Part shown: positions 1 to 16,167 of the stretch, piece by piece
How positions within the stretch are numbered: position 1 is the first letter of the stretch
How the letters are laid out: the number at the start of each line of letters is the position of its first letter
Program-made: the position numbers and the translations under genes
The notes under the pieces: model-generated
Databases searched by the model: none
Seen by the model: the letters and a program-made list of their open reading frames with translations, nothing else
Told to the model about the DNA's origin: nothing
Assembly (NCBI GenBank): GCA_027186245.1
Contig: CP114484.1
Coordinates: 11,108,001-11,172,000, forward strand
Origin: Coriaria nepalensis
Taxonomy: Eukaryota > Streptophyta > Magnoliopsida > Cucurbitales > Coriariaceae
DNA: 64,000 nt
Reading direction: 5' to 3'

Positions 1-2
1 AA

Positions 3-71
3 GATTTCTGGACCAGAATTGCAGATGTGTCCTGGCCCATGGGCTTTCTCGATAAGAGTTTTCTGAAGTAA
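3..71 (+). CDS. Possible 3' end of an upstream gene (partial)
   Basis: A short open frame enters from the left edge and ends with TAA at 69-71, reading 22 residues that include FWTRIADVSWPMGF. An AATAAA-like poly(A) signal follows about 50 bases later (near 118). The composition is more coding-like than the AT-rich DNA after it, but a second frame on the same strand (ending TGA at 64-66) is also open, so the frame is not certain. I do not recognise the protein. Sequence to the left of the window would settle it. Confidence 0.25.
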   Translation, partial: DFWTRIADVSWPMGFLDKSFLK

Positions 72-1208
72 AGAGCGACTGACAGCCCATTTATCCCACG
101 TTCTAACACTGTTAATTAATAAAACTTTTTCCAAAAAAATATGTATCTAAGAGTTTTTTTTTTTTTTTTTCAGTATTCTTTCTTTTGTCAGTAAGCTGGA
201 AATAAAAAAAAGAAAAAGAAAAATTATGCTCATTTTGTCTCCTCGCTAAACAGAGACATGGGAAAGTATCATGCTTAATGTTCTAACGTACAACGGAAAC
301 ACCAACCACAATAAAACGGTCAAAGCTTCTGTCTAAAAGTTAGAACTTGCTGTTTGCATACCATAAATAGAGGAACATTTCCAGGTACGTACAACAAAGG
401 AACATCGGTAGTTGTAGTTTTCTTGCATGATCTTTTCAGGATCTCTGTTTCAAACGTTCAGATTGGTAATATTTAATATTTATTTTTTACCTTTTTAAAA
501 AAAAAAATAAGTATTTATTTAAACAACAGAAAAATAATATTAAAAAAGTATAATAATAATAATATGATTCCGCATTTAGGAATTTTAGGAACAGATAAAA
601 GAGCTATCTCTCCTTCTTTGTTTTTTGGTAATAACATAAATAATAATTATTATTATTCAGCTGTACATGTTCTAATTGTCAAACAGCTCTTTGACCGGAT
701 TTCCATTGACCATAAACTTGTATATTAAATATTAAACTATATTAAAGAAAAAGTGGTAAAATTGTTGACGCAAGTCCACTTTGAAAAAGAGCCAAAGAGG
801 CGTTTTGATTGACGCGTACGTGGCGTGACTGGCGTAGAGAAGGCGTTAAAAGGGCCGGTTGACGCAAAAGAGGTAAAATTAAACGGGCGTTGCCCAAAAA
901 GAAAAATTGAAAAGCTTTCAGATTTGCCTAACTTTTTTGACGCTCCTACTACTACTATCACAAACCAAACGCGCCTAATTGTATTAATTGTCAGCTTTAA
1001 TCTCTCTCTCGTTCACTTAAACAGTGTTTTTGTGATCATTTTCTATTTATTTGATTTTTCCCCGTTTCTTTCAACATCTCTCTTTCAGTCTCAGACAGTT
1101 CTGTTGTTCATCTTCATCCATCTCTCTGTCTCTCTCCTGCCACTCTCTCGCACTATCACTGAGAGGAGAAAGGGGGGAAGTGATTGATAGACAGAGGGGA
1201 GAGGGAAG
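72..1208. other. Intergenic DNA and 5' leader of the GT31 gene
   Basis: AT-rich DNA with poly-T and poly-A runs (about 157-171 and 495-510). The last 250 bases, with many CT-rich tracts, probably hold the promoter and 5' leader of the galactosyltransferase starting at 1209. Short open frames here look like chance and no RNA gene was seen. Confidence 0.5.
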
Positions 1209-4030
1209 ATGAAAAATCGTGCCAGCAATAGCAAGATTTCTCTCAAATGGGTTCCCTTCTTCTGCATGTCCTTCTTCCTTCTTGGTGTGCTCCTCACTTC
1301 AAGGTATCTACGTCATACGCTCTTCCTCTTACTCTTCATTTATCTTTGCAATTTTCAGCTGAGTTTTCTTTTATAGTTGGATTTATGATTGAAAGGTCGC
1401 ATTTTTGTTTTAATGGAGTAGCAGGATGTGGGAACCAAATGAATCTAACGGGCAGATCATTTCGAGGCGCAGACAAAAGCAGGAGCTTCAAATAGTTTCT
1501 GAAGATAGCACAATTAAGAAGGTGACTCAATCCGTCTGATATGTTCTAAAATCATCCGACCCATTTTTCTTTCAGCTACTGAAATCTGAAACCCAAACGT
1601 CAATTTTCCATTTTCTGTCTAATTGTTTTTCAAATAATTTCTTAGAAGCCTGAAGAAGAGAAGAACGTAATGAGCCAAGTTCACAAAACCCATGAAGCAA
1701 TTCAGTGAGTATGAAATCTGGTTTTGCTTTCTTTTCTAGTTCCCAAAACTTGCAACTGTTTCCCCTCTTTTTTGTGGGGTGTATTAATTAATTAATAATA
1801 AATTTCAGGTCTTTGGACAAGAAAGTTTCAATGCTTAGCATGGAATTGGTAGCAGCCCGGAGTTCCGAAGGGATGGGTTGGGATGGTAGCTCTGGCTCTA
1901 CTACCACCACTTTGCCGGCCAAAGAGGATAGCGGTCTTCGGATAAATAAGATATTCGTAGTTATTGGAATTAACACTGCTTTTAGTAGTAGAAAGCGGCG
2001 TGATTCTGTTAGAGAGACTTGGATGCCTAGAGGTATGGTTTTTATATTTTGGGTGCTCATTTTGGTTTATGATTTTATTTCAAATATGTAATGTTTTTTG
2101 GTTAATATGTTGTGGAGATGTTTGATCAGGGGAGAAGCTGCTGCAATTGGAGCGAGAAAAGGGAATTGTCATTCGGTTCATGATTGGCCATAGGTAAGAC
2201 TTGAAGCATTTTATTTATTTTTTAATTCTGGTTTATGGATCAGCGTTAAGAATATATAACTTCTGAAGTAGATTGAATTTTGGGGGAATTGAAGCTCATG
2301 CTACAGTTGGAAATGTGGTGGAAATGTGGTCAAAATGAAGTTGATCTGCAGAATTCATTATTTTGTTCTTTGTTTATTGTAGTCCATCTCTATTGAATGA
2401 ATCTGTGATCTAAAAAGTTTGAAAAATTCATATAGCAAGCATGGGCAAGAAACTCATTTCTTTCTTAAACCTTAGATCGATTCCTGAGGTCGGTCTTCTG
2501 TCTGATGAGAATAGGCTCAGCCTCTGTATGGCCATTTTAGTATTTTTTTATGGCGCGAAGCCTGTTAAGCATTAGATAAATTCCGGATGAAATTCAAATG
2601 AAAGGATTTGAGTCTGTGTGATACCTTCCTTATACGAGCCAGTTCCATTGGGCCTTTCCCCACATCTACAAGTATTTGTTTGGATTGTTAAATTCAAGAA
2701 CAGAGTTCAGAAACATGTAATGTATTGTTGATGTTGAGTGCCTTTCCTTGCTTTCTACTTTCACTCGATTCTCTTGCCATCTTTTTTTTTCCCCGACATG
2801 CATATTAATAGATCAATCAATATGATGTTTGATTGCTTCCTCTTGCTCAATGGAACTGATCTGAGTTTTTCTTTTTTCTACATGATTCATCCAGTGCAAC
2901 ATCCAACAGCATTTTAGATCGTGCTATTGATGCAGAAGATGCACAACATAAGGATTTCCTTAGGCTGGTGAGAAACTACAGACTAATGTATTGTAAAATT
3001 TTATGGAGGGGGAAAAGCCTTATTAGATATCATGCTCGAGTTTTTTATTATCTAAAATTGCATATTCATAGGAGCATGTTGAAGGGTACCATGAATTATC
3101 TGCCAAAACCAAAATTTTCTTTTCCACTGCTCTTGCTAAATGGGACGCTGAATTCTATGTCAAAGTGGATGATGATGTCCATGTCAATTTAGGTATATCA
3201 CTGGATAGCCCACAAATGGATTCTCTATATTAAACATTTTTGGACCCATATTATGTCTGATATAGGCGGAGTTACTCACCTATGTTTTTCATTAAGGTAT
3301 GCTAGTCACTACTTTTGCACGTCATCGGTCAAAGCCCAGGGTGTACATAGGATGCATGAAATCGGGCCCCGTTCTCTCTCAAAAGTATGCACTACACAAC
3401 TCTTGAAATTTGATTTATAACTTGGGAAGGAAGATAATTATTCTCTACTTCCTTGATTCTGTTGTAGAAATGTTAAATATCACGAGCCAGAGTATTGGAA
3501 ATTCGGAGAGGAAGGGAATAAGTACTTCCGACATGCAACCGGACAGATCTATGCAATCTCAAAGGATTTAGCCACCTATATCTCAATCAATCAGTAAGAA
3601 TAACTATTATCCATTGTAATTAAAATAGTTTTATAATATTCTTTGTGATTATCATAATTCTAATTTGACTGAACAACTTCTTCAGGCCAATATTGCACAA
3701 GTATGCGAATGAAGATGTGTCGCTTGGCTCATGGTTCATCGGCCTAGAAGTTGAGCATATCGATGACCGTAATATGTGCTGCGGTACCCCTCCAGGTACC
3801 ATTTTTTATCCCGGACATGTAAGTGATTTCTGGTAATCATAACCAAAATTTTAAACTCACGGTTAAAAATACAAACTGCAGATTGCGAGTGGAAGGCACA
3901 GGCGGGTAATGTGTGCATTGCATCGTTTGATTGGAGCTGTAGCGGAATTTGCAAGTCAGTAGAGAAGATTAAGTATGTTCACGAAAAGTGTGGCGAAGGA
4001 AGCGGTGCTGTTTGGAGTGCTCTGTTCTAA
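1209..4030 (+). CDS. B3GALT7: Beta-1,3-galactosyltransferase, GT31 family (B3GALT6/7 clade)
   Basis: Golgi type II membrane enzyme expected to add beta-1,3-linked galactose to glycoprotein glycans such as arabinogalactan proteins. I read 11 coding exons: 1209-1303, 1425-1521, 1646-1704, 1809-2032, 2130-2193, 2895-2967, 3072-3192, 3297-3384, 3468-3593, 3686-3795 and 3882-4030, giving 401 residues in one open frame. A short basic N-terminus is followed by one membrane anchor (about residues 14-30) and a DUF4094 stem. The GT31 catalytic domain begins near [17 protein letters not shown]. The metal and UDP-sugar binding motif is DDD at 237-239 (context KVDDDVHVN). Cysteines near the C-terminus (CCGTPPDCEW) are typical of the plant family. 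The length matches plant relatives of about 390-410 residues. The start is the first ATG giving the anchor. Family is certain; the exact orthologue is inferred. Confidence 0.93.
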
Positions 4031-6350
4031 CAATACTTGTTGGACCAGACCGGACTCTCTTTCTTTCTCGGGTTCACATGCTTGAGATGTAATTGGGACG
4101 GAGAAGGCCTGGAAAGTACACCTTTCTGACTCTAGACACTTCTTGTGAAATGCAAGCAGTTCGAGAGCTTCAGAATTAGCAAAAGTAACTACTAAACTCT
4201 GTCTTAAGCTGCTCGCCTTTGCAAGATTGTCTCATCACTGGTAGATAGAGTTGATGTCATGCCGTTAAATGTCGATACCAAAGTACACTTGTAGGCTTAA
4301 TTGGTGTTTAAGTCGCAGTTATACGGATTAATTAAGTTGTTTAAATTAACAAGCTGTATACTTTTATTTCATACACTTATCATCCATAAACGGTAGAACC
4401 AGAAACCTCATATTCATATAATCATATTCACTGCCTCTTGTATCATTTCACATGGAAAGATTATTGAAATTCCTGAAAACAATAGACAGAGATGACGGAT
4501 AAGTTTAATGTAGATACGTAATGAAGTATCGGTGTTTTGAATTCATTTTGAAGTATTGGTGTTTTTTTTAAGTTTTTTTGAAGTTTGTAATGCATTGAAA
4601 ATGAATTGTTCATGATGAATAAAAATGTAAAGTAAAATCCAAATTCAAGTGCATTTTATTGATTGTGTCGATTGGCTCTCTAGTTTGTGTGACAAGACAA
4701 ACATATATGATAACATTAGCCGAAGTAGCAAAGCATTATTATGAAGATGTGCACTAGATGCTATGTTGTTGCCTGCCTCTACATGCATGATCGGCGACAA
4801 TTTTTTTTTTTTTTTTTTTGATTTCTAACTATTATTAACTTATTTGTGAACGTACAATAATTCCATATTTTCTTGTCCCCATGCAATTTCATTAATAATT
4901 ACTGTAAGAAAAATATATTAAAAAAAAAAGATTTAATGGGGCTATGATATTAGAGACCGAGCATGTTGTGTTGGTAATTTTATAATCGAGATTGAAAATA
5001 TGTAATGAATATATTTTTTAAAAAAATGATATTTTTACATTATCATATTATTTATAGGTTATTATGAAAATAATTTTCGGTATATGACAATCTTTATAAA
5101 GACTCTCAAGTAATATTGAAACTTTGTTATGAAATATAAGTATGTGTTTGGTTTCTGATAGTGAAAAAATAGGTAGAAGATAAAATGTTTCGCTTTTCTC
5201 CAGATTGCTCATATTTTTAAGCGAAGTTGACACATGTTTGTGAAACAATATACTGTTTTATGAATCGTCACACTCATTGGAAAAATAATTAAACTGTTTT
5301 AAAGGTCATCTATTTGAATTCCCGAAATTCAAACTCTAACGGTAACTAACTATTTTAACCGTCAACTATTTAATTAAAATGGTAAAAATAAATCGGTCAA
5401 CTACCGCGCGTGACGTCTCATGCCCACGCCACGTGCTCGCGTGTGTACAAGTGCGAGTTCCGGTTAGATCCAAACTTTTATTTATTATAAATATTTGTTA
5501 TTTATAATTACTTATAAATATTTTGAAAAATTCATCTTTTTTCAATATGAAATATATTTAATTATATTTATAAAATAAATATTTTTTGAATTTAAACATT
5601 TATCTCATTTATACTCTTTAACTATTATTTTAATAAATCCAACATGTTACTACACTTTGACAACCTCAATTAAGTACTTTAATTGAGAAAATCATAAAAC
5701 ATTATTCCATGCTATGTTTTTATTTATTTATTCATATATTTATATTATATAATGCATGTGTTACATCAAATAGTATGCATGTTTTTTGGAATTATAAGTA
5801 AAAATTTCGGATCTTTGCTTAAAGTAGAAGTAGGAGGTCGTGATGAAAATTCAAATGTTAGATGATGAAATGGTCAACCAACTATAAGTAGGAAAGTCAA
5901 ATCGTGATAAAAAACGTGACAATAGATGGGTCCAACATCATCGTTAGAAAAGAGTACTAAATACGTGGTTTTGTTTAAACGTTCCTACCACATGCTGCTG
6001 ATCACATGCTGAATATGGCTGTCGTCCACCATTTGCTACTCTACTGTACTATATCTATCCTTCATCCTTTGCCATCTGGCATTCCTCCTTTTTTCTTTTT
6101 GCATGTGACATGCTTGCGTTCGTTTCATCTTCAATTCCTGAAATGAAATCAATGACGAGGCAAAATCCCAGTTAGGGTTTCAGAAACTGAATTTTGTTTA
6201 GTTGACATTTCAACCGGGAATCATATTATGAGACCAACTTTACATATGCGGTCAATTCTAGTGTGTAAGAAAAACTCTGAAATTTCTTCACCTTACGCAG
6301 GCTACACTATTTTGACTCTGTTTTGTTGTATAGACGGTCGATTAGACCTG
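4031..6350. other. AT-rich intergenic DNA
   Basis: About 2.3 kb with no supportable gene. It starts with the 3' untranslated region of the galactosyltransferase gene, followed by AT-rich DNA with homopolymer runs (poly-T at 4801-4819, poly-A at 4919-4929). Open frames such as the one on the minus strand at 5048-5248 have no recognisable domain. One GC-richer island at about 5404-5460 is listed separately. Confidence 0.6.
5404..5460. promoter_or_regulatory. ACGT-core cluster (G-box plus TGACGTC)
   Basis: Within AT-rich DNA, a short GC-rich patch holds TGACGTC (5411-5417) and CACGTG (5430-5435, inside GCCACGTGC). These are bZIP/bHLH binding cores, including ABRE-like sites. No gene start lies within 3 kb downstream, so a promoter role is speculative. 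Confidence 0.3.
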
Positions 6351-6635
6351 AGGAAGCTAGAGTTTGTCTTCTTGCTCTAGTTTTTCTTCGAGTGGCTAAG
6401 CATAACAAGACCAATGATTATCGTTGTTATTATGATTATCATTATTGAATAGACAGCAAAGTTAGAAGATCACATTCAAAGAAAATGTTGTTTTGTTTAT
6501 TGCTCGTCGAAGATAACAATCATGTTCATAACTAATTAGATCTTAATCAAACAAAAAAAAAGAAAAACACCAGACACGAGGATTATATGCTCTAGTATTT
6601 TCAGTGTGAGTTATCAAATCGAGTTCCAACAAGTT

Positions 6636-6647
6636 TGGTATCAGAGC
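6636..6647 (+). mobile_element. tRNA-iMet primer-binding site of the gypsy element
   Basis: TGGTATCAGAGC is the standard primer-binding site of many plant LTR retrotransposons, complementary to the 3' end of initiator tRNA-Met. It marks the junction between the decayed 5' LTR and the internal region. Confidence 0.8.
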
Positions 6648-8768
6648 CCGAAACCCATACTTAACGTTGTGCAATAAGGATGTCAAAGTGGATTATTTGG
6701 GGCATATAATTTCTAATGAAAGAGTACAAGTGGATGAGAGAAAAATTGCAGCTATGAAGAATTGGCCAAGGCCCACCAACATGACTAAACTCAGTGAGGG
6801 GCTTACGGGGTACTATTGAAATTATTTGTGTGCAACTATGGAATTATTGTAGCTCCTTTAATACAATTGCTAAAAAGGGACAATATAAATAGGATGAAAA
6901 GGCTGTGAAGGCTTTTGATGAGCTTAAATCTGGCATGACCATAACCCCGATATATGGGCTGTGTTATCCTAGCAAGGCCGACCGGTGGCATTCTTAAATA
7001 GAGCCTTGTGCCCATGAAAGAAATTTTGGCCTATTTATTCGAAGGAGATGCTTGCAATACTTAAAGTCATTTAGTATTAGAGAGATTATCTATTGGCCAA
7101 AAGTTTTGCATCATGACTGATCAATGTAGTCTGCAGTTGTTTTTGGGATAACGTGTAGCTACTCCGGAGCAACAGAAATGGGTTAGCAAGTTATTGGGTA
7201 TGAGTATGAGATAGTGTACAAGCCTAGAACGACGAATAGCTTAGCAAATTCTTTATTTAGAGAAGTTAGGTCACCAACATTATGGGGAATTTCTAAACCC
7301 TAGTTCACTTTATGGTTCGAAATAAAAAAAGGCAGCAATAGTAAGCTCATGGGTTCAAGAAATGAAGAACAACATAGAAGTTGAGCTTGAAAAAGAGTCA
7401 GATTACGAATTAAGAGATGATTTACTGTGGTTCAAAGGGCGTGTAGTTGTTCCTCCAGATTCAAGCTTAGAGCCTTGCCTATTTTAAGAGTTTCACAACA
7501 CAAAAATAGGGGGTCATTCTGGAGTTTTGCAAACTTAGAAAAGAATTGCTCGAGCTTTCTAGTGGCGTAGGCTAAAAAGGGATGTACAGAAATATGTCGC
7601 AGCATGCGATGTAGACCTATGAAACAAGGTTGATTCTCGATTGCCGACGAGTCTCCTTCAACCTTTTCCCATGCCATCCCAAGTATGGGAGGACGTTTCC
7701 ATGGATTTTATGGAAGGATGGTCGAGTTCGAATGAAGAAAATGCCATTTTGATTATGGTGGATCATTTGACGAAATGTGCCCACTTCATTTGTTTGAGTC
7801 ACCCATTCACAACTAAAAAAATTGTTGAGGTATATCTTGAAAATATGGCTCATCTCTATGGTATTCCTCGAACTATTCTTAGTGATCGGGATGCTTTACT
7901 TACCAATAATTCAATAAATGGTAAGAATTCAATAAGTTTCAGGGGACGCAATTTAAAATGTCATTTCACCTATCACCCAGAGACCGATGGCCAAACATAG
8001 GTGGTGAATCGAAGCCTTCAACAATACCTTTGATGCCTATCAAATCAAACACCTAAGCAGTGAAGTCGTCATCTTCCGTGGGCAGAATTTGGGTATAATA
8101 CCACATTCCATTGTGGAATTGGGCTTACTCCATTCCAAGCCTCATATGGAAGACCTCTGCCAATGATCACTCGTTAGTTGCCAGTTATTGCAGTTGTAAA
8201 AGAAGAGGACAATGAGCTATGTGATCGGGATGAACTTCTTAATTGTCTTAAGCATAAATTGGAGAATTTTTTAAACCGAATGAAGCAACAAGCCAATGCT
8301 CACTGTCGGGAAGAAAGCCTTAAAGTGAATGATCGGGTCTTCCTAAAGTTGTAACCTTTCCAACATCAATCGGTATTTAAGCGAGTTCATCAGAAGCTTG
8401 TTAATAAATATTTTTGTCCTTTTCAGGTGTTGGAGAAGATAGGTGTTGTGGCTTACAAATTAGAACTCCCAGAAGATTTTAGGGTTCATCCGGTATTCCA
8501 TATTTCACGTCTCAAAAGACGCATAGGAATAGGAGAAATTTCACAATGTACATCACCTCCATTTTGGAAGAAGGTTGTCTCTTACATAATCCACTAGCTA
8601 TAAAAGGATTATCATCGGATGAAACATGATAATAAGATTGGAGTTGCAGTGTTAGTTCAATGGCAGCACTTACCCGATGAGGAAGCCACTTGGGAACCAA
8701 TTGAACAGCTGCGAAATCAATTTCCATTTTGACCTTGAGGATAAGGTCGAAGTTCCGGGGGCAGCGCA

Positions 8769-9045
8769 TGATGAATCCCAAAGAATTATGAAATGGAACC
8801 CAAAGTATTTTAGCATATTATTTATAGAAGAACCATGAGGACTAAGTTAAAGAGAGCAGACGTGGAAAATAATATAAGAGGACATGTATTAAGTAGTTTA
8901 TCTAGTATGTTGAGTGGTCTCGGACATATATAAGTAAGTCTATGAAAAGTAGAATAAGGTTTTTTGAAATGATTGTAATTATGATTTTGTCTCCGGCCTA
9001 AATTAGAGAGTTATATTGCATTCTAGTGCGAGTTATCGTATCCGG
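8769..9045 (+). repeat. Probable 3' LTR remnant of the gypsy element
   Basis: The chromodomain stop at 8729-8731 is followed by a purine-rich stretch and then TGATGAAT at 8769, the usual place for the 3' LTR to begin. Near its end, a segment at about 9020-9045 (AGTGCGAGTTATCG) resembles the DNA just before the primer-binding site (AGTGTGAGTTATCA, about 6603-6616), as expected for the two LTR ends. Elsewhere the two sides hardly match, so the element is old or rearranged and the limits are uncertain. Confidence 0.4.
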
Positions 9046-9218
9046 TTCAAGAGTATGTATACGTTTTCCTCTTCACTCTCTCTCTAGCTAGCTGTCTTCT
9101 CTCCTTCCTCGCATTAACACCAAGTAAACCCATCATCTTATCTCTCTGGTCTAAGAACACTTAATAGAACAAATTCCTTCTAGAGAGAGAGAGATTGGTT
9201 TTGATATTATAGCGCGAC

Positions 9219-9794
9219 ATGAGAAAAATTAGTGATCAATACAATCAGACCAGGCACCAGAACAGAGCGACAAGTACATTCTTGCCCATGCTCTGTTCTA
9301 AACCGGCAATAAAAGATGTCTCTGTTCCAAAACTGGTCGGTCAAACCCGGTTGTCAAAGAAATCATTTGCCAATGTCGACCCTTTATCCCCACGAATCAG
9401 CTGCACCGGCCAAGTCAAGCGCCACACCAGGATTTCGGCTCCCTTTCCGACCCCAACTAAAGGCAATGACTTCTCCGGCAAGATGCGCGCTGCTTCCGGC
9501 GCCGCTACATCCACCGCCGCATGCGGCAGAAGAAAGATCAGACCACAAGTGGTCATGAGCAGGACTGAGAGTGAGAAGATCAGTTGTCGTGGTCAGCCTA
9601 TAACTAGTGTTGCTGATTTGGATCCTCCCCTGCCAGTAATCAAGAAGGTAAGCAATAATAAAAATGGTGATCAAAGTGAAAGTGATAGTCTGTGGAACAG
9701 GAGGATCAGGTCCGGTGGGGCCGCGTTGAAATCCTTGCAGCTTCAGCAAATTCATCTTCATCATCGTCCCGATCAACCCCCTACCACCGTTTGA
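9219..9794 (+). CDS. Plant-specific uncharacterised protein, intronless
   Basis: A single open frame of 191 residues. The protein is basic and rich in Ser, Pro and Arg, with no signal peptide, membrane segment or catalytic motif. The stretch DPLSPRISCTGQVKRH (residues about 55-70) looks like the conserved core of a small family of plant proteins of unknown function that share a D-P-x-S-P-x-(I/V)-S-C-x-G-Q-V-K-R motif; I know this by pattern and not by a named domain. The region before the ATG has CT-rich tracts typical of plant leaders. The 3' end of a decayed retrotransposon lies about 170 bases upstream of the start, so part of the promoter may come from it. The frame is longer and more GC-rich than the surrounding noncoding DNA, which supports a real gene. 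Function unknown. Confidence 0.75.
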   Translation: MRKISDQYNQTRHQNRATSTFLPMLCSKPAIKDVSVPKLVGQTRLSKKSFANVDPLSPRISCTGQVKRHTRISAPFPTPTKGNDFSGKMRAASGAATSTAACGRRKIRPQVVMSRTESEKISCRGQPITSVADLDPPLPVIKKVSNNKNGDQSESDSLWNRRIRSGGAALKSLQLQQIHLHHRPDQPPTTV

Positions 9795-12022
<2,228 letters not shown>

Positions 12023-12388
12023 AATAAAACTGTGTAATAATGAATGTGGCTGTGGACTATGATTAGGGTGTTTATAGTAATTACTGTAACCCTGTTCATT
12101 GTTGTAAGAAACAAGTTATACACTTGGTTTCGGGGACGATGAATTATTGGAAAAAGTTTGGAATGTATATCAAATATTTTTATTAAGTTTCAGATGAATT
12201 TATTACTTTACAGATGTTAATTTGATTGTCCACGCAGAAATCAGAAAAGTAGCATAAAACAAAGAAATGAGCAGTAAATAATTTCAGGAAGAAAACCCCA
12301 TTTTGCTATCCTATTTGTATCATAAGCTTATTCTATCCTAAAACTGTGCAATTATCTAACCAGAAGATCCTGAAAATCTAGTGCCGTA
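12023..12388. other. Shared 3' flank of two convergent genes
   Basis: The BBE-like gene (+) and the HAM-type gene (-) converge on these 366 bases. AATAAA follows the BBE stop at 12023. Both 3' untranslated regions must lie here, so the transcripts may overlap. Confidence 0.5.
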
Positions 12389-15840
<3,452 letters not shown>

Positions 15841-16167
15841 TTGGCGGCTGGATAGTTATTTCTGTTAGCAATTTAAAAGAAATAAAAAATCTAAGCGTAA
15901 AGACTAAAAGACCATTACTTTTCCTTTTTGTTCGCCTATAAGCTGAGGGCGAAAATCGTCAAATTCATCACGATGCAAAAAGTCAGAATTACCCCTATAA
16001 TTACTCAATTACCTGCGAGAGAAGTATCCAAGCAAAATACTTGCAAACAGTTGAGTTTAGTCTGGAACTCCCTAACTAATTCAAGTTGAACACCATTATC
16101 ATCAACCTCTTCGCTCTCTACACTCTGTACCGGTTCGAATTGATCGTGCAGAAGAAGAAAGACGGAT
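15841..16167. promoter_or_regulatory. Divergent promoter between HAM-type and TMEM50-like genes
   Basis: Only 327 bases separate the two start codons, which face away from each other. Both 5' leaders and both core promoters must fit here. I see no clear TATA box for either gene, as is common in housekeeping promoters. Confidence 0.7.

Larger units (their letters stand above)
6351..9050 (+). mobile_element. Decayed Ty3/gypsy retrotransposon, chromovirus type
   Basis: Pol remnants lie in the usual Ty3/gypsy order, broken by many stops and frameshifts. They are the C-terminal end of reverse transcriptase (about 6678-6830), RNase H (about 6890-7270, ending in a YEYEIVYKP-type motif), an integrase zinc finger and catalytic core (about 7480-8350), and a C-terminal chromodomain (about 8450-8731, with a WEPIEQL-type end). 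Gag, protease and most of reverse transcriptase are missing: only about 40 bases separate the primer-binding site from the reverse transcriptase tail. The outer limits are approximate because the LTRs have decayed. Integrase plus chromodomain identify it as a chromovirus. It cannot encode working proteins. Confidence 0.85.

Noticed and set aside
825..1187. A 120-residue plus-strand frame before the galactosyltransferase
   Set aside because: Low-complexity Leu/Ser/Phe content caused by CT-rich leader DNA; no domain, and it overlaps the probable promoter and leader.
9341..9776. Minus-strand frames opposite the 191-residue gene
   Set aside because: Mirror frames of a GC-richer coding region; no independent support.
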